Source: Marinibacterium sp039179965 (lineage in GTDB: Bacteria > Pseudomonadota > Alphaproteobacteria > Rhodobacterales > Rhodobacteraceae). From it: 23,508 nucleotides of DNA. The notes under the pieces are model-generated. The model was given only the letters and a program-made list of their open reading frames with translations, was not told the origin of the DNA and did no database searches. The position numbers and the translations under genes are program-made. The DNA lies in NCBI GenBank assembly GCA_039179965.1, contig JBCDEC010000045.1:1-23508 (forward strand). The letters are read 5' to 3'. Of the stretch, positions 8,157-14,349 are shown in pieces. Position 1 is the first letter of the stretch. The number at the start of each line of letters is the position of its first letter.

Positions 8157-9073
8157 GCCCGGTCGGATCGGCCGGGCGGCACCTGTGGCGGCGAGGCCTG
8201 CAGCGGTGAATGCGGTGGCGACACTGGCTGGCCCATGTCAGGGGCCGAGGTCCGCCAGCGCGGCACGATGTAGGGCACCCGGGCGCGATAGCGTTCAAAA
8301 CGCAACCCGTAGCGCGTGGCAAATCGGGCCTCTTTCAGGCGGGGCGCGCACAGGCAGTAGGCGGTATAGCTGAGCGCCAGTGCCAGTTGATCCGGCGTCC
8401 ACACCGGCACCGTCCACAAGGTCAGCGCAAAGGCCACGTAGATCGGCTGACGGATCCGTCTGAACAACCCGAGCGTTGGCATATCGGGAAAGACCGGCGC
8501 CCGGGCGGCCAGCATCGACATCCAGCCGAGCGCGCCCGATTGGACTTCGGCACCGGCGTCAAAGCTGGCCTTCACCAGCAAGAGCCAGGCGCCCGCATAG
8601 GCGGCACAGATCACCCAGAACACCGCGCCCTCGGCCTGCCACCAGATCACGCCGGACGGTGTCCACAAGGTAAACAGCGCCAGCAGCTGAAGCGATGCGA
8701 TCAGCGCGTAGGTCGTCGTCGCCAGGGTCCGCCCGTGCGGGCCGGGGACAAGCCGCGCCACCAGCCGCGTGCCACGCGGGGAGAGCAGCGCGGAGTGGAC
8801 CAGCGGAAATTGCGCGAGCAGCGCCGCGTTGGCCAGACCCGCCCAGGGCCAGGGCACAATCCCCAGGCTTCGGCTCATGCCAAAAAACATCGCCCAGATC
8901 ATCGCCAGAACCGCCACGGCAAAGACCGCGTGGCAGATCACTCCGGCCCCCAGCGCGGCGCAGATGCGGCCCAGCCCGGGCGGCGGGCTCAGCGCATTCC
9001 GGACCAGCCGCGCCAGACCCGCGACACGCGGATCATGCAACGCGCGCCGGATCCCTCCGGGCAGGGCGCGCAT
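8153..9073 (-). CDS. Integral membrane methyltransferase-like protein (MddA/NnrU/ICMT-related)
   Basis: A 306-residue membrane protein with about five or six hydrophobic segments. The region from FPLVHSALL to the C-terminal YRARVPYIVPRW follows the layout of the MddA (methanethiol S-methyltransferase) and NnrU-like branch of the isoprenylcysteine/phospholipid methyltransferase families. The family SAM-binding motif R-x-x-R-H-P-x-Y appears as RRIRQPIY, with His replaced by Gln, and the following Glu-Glu pair appears as LKEARF, with only one Glu kept in place. Activity is therefore uncertain. A proline-rich tail follows the domain. Start ATG 9073 overlaps the stop of the upstream small gene (TGATG), indicating coupled translation; a GTG one codon earlier is less likely. 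Confidence 0.7.
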   Translation of the reverse strand: MRALPGGIRRALHDPRVAGLARLVRNALSPPPGLGRICAALGAGVICHAVFAVAVLAMIWAMFFGMSRSLGIVPWPWAGLANAALLAQFPLVHSALLSPRGTRLVARLVPGPHGRTLATTTYALIASLQLLALFTLWTPSGVIWWQAEGAVFWVICAAYAGAWLLLVKASFDAGAEVQSGALGWMSMLAARAPVFPDMPTLGLFRRIRQPIYVAFALTLWTVPVWTPDQLALALSYTAYCLCAPRLKEARFATRYGLRFERYRARVPYIVPRWRTSAPDMGQPVSPPHSPLQASPPQVPPGRSDRA

Positions 9074-9342
9074 CACAGCACCCCGGTGCGTTGCAGGATG
9101 TCCGGGCTCCGGCGCCTGACCTGGAAGACGCCGGCGGCGGCATGTGGCCGGATCTCAAGATCCCAGACTGGCCGCCAGTCATTCAGCGGGATCCCGGCGG
9201 CCTGCGGGTCGCTTTCCGCGCCACATATCCAGCCGCGCATCCGGTCACCCACGGGGCCTTGGGGCACAAGGGCCAGCAATCCGGGCTCGCCCGCGGCACC
9301 GGTGGGGGCGCCGTCAGGCGGTGAACTCTGGTTCTTGCGCAT
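9073..9342 (-). CDS. Small protein of unknown function coupled to the membrane methyltransferase-like gene
   Basis: An 89-residue protein beginning MRKNQSSPPDGAP. GGGGAG is five bases upstream of ATG 9342, a better start than the upstream in-frame codons. It has no signal peptide or membrane segment. The middle, GLLALVPQGPVGDRMRGW, and end, WRPVWDLEIRPHA, contain four tryptophans in all and a single cysteine. I do not recognise a family. Its stop overlaps the start of the next gene, so the two are likely made together. Support for it being a real gene comes from the ribosome binding site, the coupling, and the composition that fits neighbouring genes. Confidence 0.6.
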   Translation of the reverse strand: MRKNQSSPPDGAPTGAAGEPGLLALVPQGPVGDRMRGWICGAESDPQAAGIPLNDWRPVWDLEIRPHAAAGVFQVRRRSPDILQRTGVL

Positions 9343-9477
9343 GTGTGCTCCCCCGCTTGAGTGAAGGAGATACGCATCAAGGGCGGCACTGGACCGCTGC
9401 CGCGTCATCTCGCCACCACCACGCGCGCCGTTGACGCGGGCGGACCGGGACATAGCTCTGCGATAAAGGAGTTCGTG

Positions 9478-10815
9478 ATGTCCAACACCTCATCCCTTGC
9501 CAGACCGATCCCGGTGCCCGCCGGCCGCGTCTCGCGCCTGGCGCGGATGGGCGGCTTTGCCACCCAGGTGGCGGGGGCGGTGGCCTTCAACGGGGCACGG
9601 GGCCTGGTGAAGGGCGAACGTCCGGATCTGCGGTCGCTGATGCTGACACCGGCCAATGTACAACGGCTGACCCATCAATTGGCGCAGATGCGCGGCGCGG
9701 CGATGAAGCTGGGCCAGCTGTTGTCGATGGACACCGGCGACGTTCTGCCCACGGAGCTGACCGAGATCCTGTCGCGGCTGCGCGCAGATGCGCATTTCAT
9801 GCCGCCCAAGCAATTGCAGCAGGTTCTGATCGCCAATTGGGGTGCCGACTGGCGGCGCGGGTTCCGCCGCTTCGATGTGCGCCCGATTGCCGCCGCCTCG
9901 ATCGGGCAGGTTCACCGGGCCGAGTTGAAAGACGGCCGACAGGTCGCGGTGAAGGTGCAATACCCCGGCGTTGCGCGCAGCATCGACAGCGATGTCGCCA
10001 ATCTGGGTGCGCTCCTGCGGGCCTCCCGCCTGCTGCCGCGCGGTTTTGATGTGACGCCCTATCTGGCCGAGGCAAAACGGCAATTGCGTGAAGAAACCGA
10101 TTATTTGCGCGAGGGTGACCGGCTCTCTGCCTTTGGCCAGCGTCTGCGCACGGCGCGCCAGTTTCATGTGCCAGCGTATCACGCGGACTGGTCGACCGGA
10201 CAGATCCTGACCATGTCGTTCGCCGCCGGCCAGCCGATTGAGACGCTTGAGGCGGCCTCGCAGACCACCCGGGACCGCGTGGCGGGCTGGCTGGTCGAAC
10301 TGGCGCTGCAGGAGCTGTTTTCCTTTGGCGAAATCCAGAGCGATCCCAACTTCGCCAACTACCTCTATGATGCCGAAGCCGACCGGGTCGTGCTGCTCGA
10401 TTTCGGCGCTGCGCGCCATGTCTCTCCGCCGGTGATCGAAACCTATCGCGCGCTGCTGGGTGCAGGGCTGCACGGAGACCGGGCCGCCATGATCACGGCC
10501 GCCGAGCGGATCGGTTTTCTTGCGCCCGATCTGGCCGGGGCGCATCGCGTGCGCATCGAACGGATGCTCGACATGGGATTTGGCAGCCTGCGCGCGGGTG
10601 AAATCTATGACTTTGCGGATACGGCGCTTTCGGACCGGATGCAGGCGGAAAGCATGGCGCTGATCGAGGACGGCTACCTGCCGCCGCCCTTGCCGATGGA
10701 TGTGCTTTACCTGCAGCGCAAACTGGGCGGTCTGATCCTGCTGGCCACCCGTATGCGCGCCCGCGTGCCGCTGGCGGCGATGATCGCGCCCTATGTGACG
10801 GCGACGGCGCCCTGA
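9478..10815 (+). CDS. ABC1/COQ8 (UbiB) family kinase-like protein
   Basis: A 445-residue protein of the ABC1 atypical kinase/ATPase family, whose members support ubiquinone synthesis and lipid metabolism. Family signatures are in order: KLGQ motif at 77-80 (RGAAMKLGQLLSMD), alanine-rich loop AAASIGQ at 138-144 in place of a glycine-rich loop, lysine K159 in AVKVQYP, EETDYL near 205-210, SDPNFANYL at 288-296 and DFG at 308-310. SDPNFANYL resembles the TDPNWxNF of mitochondrial COQ8/ADCK3 rather than the GDxHxGN of E. coli UbiB, so it belongs to the COQ8-like branch. No membrane helix at the C-terminus is obvious, again unlike UbiB. AAAGGAG lies 6 bases before ATG 9478; the open frame upstream to 9361 is not needed. 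Confidence 0.92.
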   Translation: MSNTSSLARPIPVPAGRVSRLARMGGFATQVAGAVAFNGARGLVKGERPDLRSLMLTPANVQRLTHQLAQMRGAAMKLGQLLSMDTGDVLPTELTEILSRLRADAHFMPPKQLQQVLIANWGADWRRGFRRFDVRPIAAASIGQVHRAELKDGRQVAVKVQYPGVARSIDSDVANLGALLRASRLLPRGFDVTPYLAEAKRQLREETDYLREGDRLSAFGQRLRTARQFHVPAYHADWSTGQILTMSFAAGQPIETLEAASQTTRDRVAGWLVELALQELFSFGEIQSDPNFANYLYDAEADRVVLLDFGAARHVSPPVIETYRALLGAGLHGDRAAMITAAERIGFLAPDLAGAHRVRIERMLDMGFGSLRAGEIYDFADTALSDRMQAESMALIEDGYLPPPLPMDVLYLQRKLGGLILLATRMRARVPLAAMIAPYVTATAP

Positions 10816-11304
10816 TCGCTGGCATCAATCAGGTGCCACACCAGCACCGCCGCGGCAGCATTCATACAAAAGAGGATCACAATCGGTTTGGTTGCCGCGT
10901 GCATATGGGCAAACAGCCCAATCACCGTAGCCAGCACCATGCTCAGAAGGCCGGTTGAGACATCCGTCACCGCGATCAGGCCGGGGCGCTCCTGGGGCGC
11001 GCTCATCTGCAGAAGATAGAGATAGCGCCCGCCGGTGAATGCCATCCTGACCAAAGGACAACAACCCGATCACGGCGGCATAGGCCCACAGGTTCTGTGC
11101 CAGGCCAGGGACGTCGAAACTGAGCGCGAGCAGGGCCGAGCCCGCGCCAAGAGCCAGATAGAGAAACGGCAGCACCAGCTTGGGATCGATCATCCGCTTG
11201 GCAACAGCCGAGCCGACACCGGAGGCAAACAGCAGCCGGAAGTTGCGGGTCCTGATCTGTTCTTCGGCCGCTGACGTTTCCGCAGCGACCCTGCTGTCGT
11301 TCAC
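10791..11304 (-). pseudogene. MFS transporter remnant, frameshifted and internally deleted
   Basis: Two overlapping minus-strand frames join into one membrane protein. The first (from GTG 11304, which overlaps the upstream stop as GTGA) reads VNDSRVAAE and then FRLLFASGVGSAVA, an MFS-like N-terminus, and runs to AVIGLLSF. The second continues LVRMAFTGGRYLYLL and APQERPGLIAV, like the last three helices of an MFS permease, to the stop at 10791. The frame change lies at about 11040-11060. Joined, the product would be about 170 residues with four hydrophobic segments, against about 400 residues and twelve helices in the family, so the middle is also gone. The 3' end overlaps the end of the ABC1 gene on the other strand. 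It is probably non-functional. Confidence 0.65.
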
Positions 11305-11912
11305 TTTGCCTGCGCCACGACCACCGGCCATTCCGGTTTCATCGGCGGGCAGGGGAACAATCGCAGCGTCGCAGCACCACGGTTGAGCGCGTGTCCGATG
11401 TAGCGCGGCGAGACCAGAATGATGGGCATCAGGAACGACGATAAAAACGCCGGCCAGGCCTCAGTCGTGAGCAACCGCGTGCCAATGAAGTGATGATTCC
11501 GGCCAGTGGCCACCAGAACGCCGCGCTGATCGGGCAGGATGTCCAGGATCGTGCGCAATAAGTCCTGCGGGCAGGTGTCGACCTCGGGGTGGATGTTCAT
11601 CAACGGCAAATGATAGGTTGCCGTGCCCATGCAGACCTTCGAGGTCAGCGACAGCGCGTAATTCGAGCGCGGAAGCGCCTCGACGGCGCCGTCGATGATC
11701 TCCTGTCCGGTCAGGCGAATCTCCTGATGCGGTGCCTGGGTGTTGAAGGCAGCGGCGAGATGCGCCACCTGCGCGGACGGCGCCAGATGAGTCTGCCGCC
11801 AACTTGGTGAAATGCTATGTTCGCTTATAAAAAATGTCGCCTCTGTGGCTGCGTTCTGAACAATAAATCGCTTAACGACAGTCAATGTGTCGATATGATC
11901 GTTTCTCAACAA
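11301..11912 (-). CDS. Degenerate primase-like (archaeo-eukaryotic primase superfamily) protein
   Basis: Up to 203 residues. The C-terminal half has the pattern I associate with small proteins labelled primase 1D-like: YHLPLMN at 100-106, GVLVATGRNHHFIGT at 131-145, and VSPRYIGHAL at 167-176 followed by a strand and KPEWPVVV. In active relatives acidic residues are expected where N106 and S168 stand, so both metal-binding positions appear lost. This is recollection-level recognition. No ATG lies near the start; the TTG codons at 11912 and 11909 follow AGGGG, and another TTG lies further in, so the start is uncertain. Its stop overlaps the start of the MFS remnant, and it diverges from the isochorismatase gene. 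Confidence 0.55.
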   Translation of the reverse strand: MLRNDHIDTLTVVKRFIVQNAATEATFFISEHSISPSWRQTHLAPSAQVAHLAAAFNTQAPHQEIRLTGQEIIDGAVEALPRSNYALSLTSKVCMGTATYHLPLMNIHPEVDTCPQDLLRTILDILPDQRGVLVATGRNHHFIGTRLLTTEAWPAFLSSFLMPIILVSPRYIGHALNRGAATLRLFPCPPMKPEWPVVVAQAK

Positions 11913-12027
11913 TATCCCCTGTTGTGTCGTCTTGGTTTTGCCCGCCGCCGTTTGAGTGATGTATGAGCGACATCGCGACCGCGGGTTGTATCGTTGTGTG
12001 ACGTTTCAATGATGAGAGTAAAGCGGC

Positions 12028-12573
12028 ATGCGTGAGCCACTGCAAGACCGTGCTGTGCCAGAGGGGGCAAAACCGGCGGAGTCCAGCCCGCCCGACTGGC
12101 TGGCCGATCGCGCCGTGCTGGTCATCGACGTGCAGCCCAGCTTCAACCCGCCCGACTGGCTGGTGGATCGCTGCCGGGCGATGGCCGGCCGCTGGCCCTC
12201 GATCGCGACCGTGTTTCACCATGACGAGAGCCAGGTGCCCTATTCGCGCCAGATCGGCTGGCAGCTGCCCAGCCGCGACGACTCGCTCGTGCGCGCCGAT
12301 CATGTGGTCATCAAACATGGCTACGGGCCGTCTCAGGCGGTGCTGGACCGGCTGGCCGACTGGCGCCCCGGGCGGGTGCTTGTCTGCGGGATCGAGGCCG
12401 ACGCCTGTGTGCTGGCGGCAGGCTTTGCGCTGTTTGACGCAGGTCTGCGACCAACCCTGGTGGGCGATGCGGTCGCCGGCTCATCGCGCGACCCCGACGC
12501 GCGTGAAACCCTCGGGCTCTGGCAGCACCACATCGGGCCGGTCACCGCCCTGGACAGGGAACTGGATCGCTGA
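12028..12573 (+). CDS. Isochorismatase-fold cysteine hydrolase
   Basis: A 181-residue cytosolic protein of the isochorismatase-like/nicotinamidase superfamily. The catalytic triad is visible: D34 in VLVIDVQPSF, K96 in VIKHGYG and C127 in GIEADACVLAAG. Family members hydrolyse isochorismate, nicotinamide, carbamoyl or related amides and esters; the substrate cannot be named here. The N-terminus is longer than needed: residues 20-28 (SPPDWLADR) are nearly repeated at 40-48 (NPPDWLVDR), which reflects a DNA repeat. The ribosome binding site before ATG 12028 is weak (GAGAGTAAAG), so the true start might differ. It is a single gene, divergent from the primase-like gene, with no operon partner. Confidence 0.87.
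   Translation: MREPLQDRAVPEGAKPAESSPPDWLADRAVLVIDVQPSFNPPDWLVDRCRAMAGRWPSIATVFHHDESQVPYSRQIGWQLPSRDDSLVRADHVVIKHGYGPSQAVLDRLADWRPGRVLVCGIEADACVLAAGFALFDAGLRPTLVGDAVAGSSRDPDARETLGLWQHHIGPVTALDRELDR
12087..12171 (+). repeat. Direct 25-base repeat inside the isochorismatase gene
   Basis: A 25-base segment at 12087-12111 recurs at 12147-12171 with two mismatches, exactly 60 bases apart and so in frame. It encodes PPDWLADR and PPDWLVDR. Only the second copy follows the VIDVQPSF strand where a family sequence is expected; the first looks like an added N-terminal copy. The DNA between the two copies is not itself duplicated. Confidence 0.75.
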
Positions 12574-12870
12574 GGCAAACCGGACGCCCCGAGGTCACTC
12601 TCGCGCAGGCACGCTTTGACACCAGCCCCCTGTCGGCAACATCATCCTTCGGTTGACTTTATGGTATCGGAGCGATGCAGAACGCGCGCCGTTGGTCTGG
12701 AGATTGGTCGTTGCGGAGGAATTTTGAGGCTATTGCTATGAAAAGGATTATGCGTCTTTCGGCCCTGAGCGGTCGTTGATGGCCACTGCAACGATGGTTG
12801 GTTCGAGCCCAATTATTCACTTCACACAAAAAGTATCACTCGTCCAAGGACGATATTGGAGCTAGGAGGG
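12574..12870. other. Intergenic stretch without recognisable gene
   Basis: About 300 bases between the isochorismatase and SnoaL-like genes. Base composition drops toward the right (many A/T runs near 12640-12860) compared with the flanking genes. I see no frame with family resemblance and no ribosome binding site followed by a convincing start on either strand. A short segment at about 12796-12812 resembles a tRNA T-arm but lacks the rest of a tRNA. The stretch could be the debris of an older insertion. Confidence 0.45.
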
Positions 12871-13275
12871 TCAAGACGTGCGCCAACCGCTGGCACACGA
12901 AACAGCCACTATTAGACGCCATTCGCCGTCGCAATTTCGCATGACATAATGACCATCAATTTTTTCCAGAAGAGAACCATCTTTTTTCACTCTATTGACT
13001 TCGGCGGCATCCACAATCGCAAGCCCATCACCACATGGAGTAGCGTCGACCGATCCAATAGTCGTGTGACTGAAACCTGCAGCCTCCAGTCCGGCAAAAA
13101 CCTTTTCGAGAAGTGAAACAAGTGACTGTCGATCAGGCGATGATACTGCGCCGGTCGGGAGTACGAACATCGACGGTTCGTCAAAACATGCGGCTACTCC
13201 TTCAAGGTCGCGTTTGTTCCAGCAGTCAAGGTATTGGTCGAACAGCTCTTGCACGTCTTCGATAATATTGTTCAT
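12871..13275 (-). CDS. SnoaL/NTF2-like protein
   Basis: A 134-residue cytosolic protein beginning MNNIIEDVQELFDQYLD. The pattern of an N-terminal helix with YLDCWNKRDLEGVAACF, then strands and DGEWRLIVAVSCA near the end, is that of the NTF2-like/SnoaL (DUF4440-type) fold. Such proteins act as small isomerases, hydrolases or binding modules; no specific catalytic set can be assigned. ATG 13275 has GGAGG six bases upstream, so the longer frame starting at 13356 is rejected. GC content is visibly lower than in neighbouring genes and codon use is less GC-biased, which suggests later acquisition. It has no operon partner. Confidence 0.82.
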   Translation of the reverse strand: MNNIIEDVQELFDQYLDCWNKRDLEGVAACFDEPSMFVLPTGAVSSPDRQSLVSLLEKVFAGLEAAGFSHTTIGSVDATPCGDGLAIVDAAEVNRVKKDGSLLEKIDGHYVMRNCDGEWRLIVAVSCASGWRTS

Positions 13276-13707
13276 TTTTTGCCTCCGCCTATGAAAATTC
13301 ATCAAGGAATTTAGATGCATAGAATTTGAGAGTAACGCTTTAGCGGTGGACCTCAATAGGGAGGTGGAGCTGAATAGGGACTTAATTGATGTGGAAGCGA
13401 AAATCCTGAAAAGCCGCCTACGTCAGGACTTCTCACACTGCAGACCCTGGCATTCGTTGCAGCGAACTTCCGCGCCCCACCCCGGGTGCACAACTCAAAA
13501 CATTCGCATCAGTTGCAATGCACACCAATTCTATGACAGATCTGCGGCGCACCTATACGGTGCGGAACGCCTGTGCAGTTTACTGGACAAGCGCACATCG
13601 CTCGGATGCGCAGGCTGCGTGTCGTCGGGCTCTGACACCGCTGCACCGACAACAGCAAATCTTGCATGCGTCCCTCCGACCGGCGGGTTGCGGCGTCGCT
13701 GCGGGTC
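13276..13707. other. Intergenic stretch without recognisable gene
   Basis: About 430 bases. Open frames exist on both strands but lack ribosome binding sites and family features. A small repeat of the form CTNAATAGGGA occurs twice (13352-13362 and 13370-13380). The right end must carry the transcript end of the phospholipase-like gene. The left part is AT-richer than the surroundings, like the SnoaL-like gene, and should contain that gene's promoter, which I could not place. Confidence 0.4.
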
Positions 13708-14349
13708 TCACTCCATGCCGGGCAGGCAGTGCGGATAGCCAAACCCCCAGCGCCAGGGCAGACCGCTGCACGGTGCGCCGCCAAAGCGCACGGCGATGAA
13801 CATGGTCTGGCCGATGGCGCGATAGGCCATGCGGATCTGCGCGTGCGAGACTTCATAGCTTTGGGACAGGCCGTCGACATGAGTCTCTCCGTAGTCGATG
13901 ACACAGGCGCGCAGGGCGATGTCGGCCTGCAGACGGGCGGCATAGCTGGCAGCGACAGCCGCGTCCCGGTCCGCACCGGTGGTTCTGTCGGTCCCGGCCG
14001 CCCGGGCTGACCCAGCTGACCCGGCTGCATCGTGGTAAAGACGGTCATGCGCGCGGCAGCAATCCTCCCAGGGCGGCGCACCGGCCCCGGCCGCATCTTC
14101 CTCCTGCGCAAAGAGATCAGAGAGCCCGCGCCAGGCCGCGGACATCCCGCCGCTGCAGCCGTCGCTCACGAACGGGGCAAGCTGCGTTTCCGGATCATCG
14201 ATCACCGCCAGCAGGGCGCGATGCGCCGGGGCCTCCACCGTTCTTTGAACCGTCGCGCCAAAGCCCGCCTCCTGCGCCATCGCGCCGCCGGGCACAGCGA
14301 CCAGCCACGCCCACCAGATCAGGGCGGGCGCGCAGAGCGCGCGGCTCAT
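13708..14349 (-). CDS. Secreted phospholipase A2-like protein
   Basis: A 213-residue protein. It begins with a signal peptide (hydrophobic stretch to about residue 20, cleavage after GGAMA at 25). The mature part has SDGCSGG at 62-68, resembling a calcium-loop segment, and WEDCCRAHDRLYH at 94-106, which fits the phospholipase A2 active-site helix: the CCxxHD pattern with catalytic H101 and neighbouring D102. Further cysteines (C149, C194, C208) could form disulfides. By family it would hydrolyse the acyl ester of phospholipids in the periplasm or outside. Its ATG overlaps the stop of the upstream phosphodiesterase gene (ATGA), so the two are translationally coupled, supporting a joint lipid-degrading role. 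The family link rests on motifs only. Confidence 0.75.
   Translation of the reverse strand: MSRALCAPALIWWAWLVAVPGGAMAQEAGFGATVQRTVEAPAHRALLAVIDDPETQLAPFVSDGCSGGMSAAWRGLSDLFAQEEDAAGAGAPPWEDCCRAHDRLYHDAAGSAGSARAAGTDRTTGADRDAAVAASYAARLQADIALRACVIDYGETHVDGLSQSYEVSHAQIRMAYRAIGQTMFIAVRFGGAPCSGLPWRWGFGYPHCLPGME

Noticed and set aside
12796..12812. tRNA T-arm-like sequence (GTTGG, TTCGAGC, CCAAT)
   Set aside because: No matching acceptor, D or anticodon arms are found around it; at most a chance match or a small remnant.
13509..14111. Minus-strand open frame of 200 codons overlapping the phospholipase-like gene
   Set aside because: It lies in another frame of the same strand, has no signal sequence or motifs, and conflicts with a gene that has a coupled start and active-site motif.
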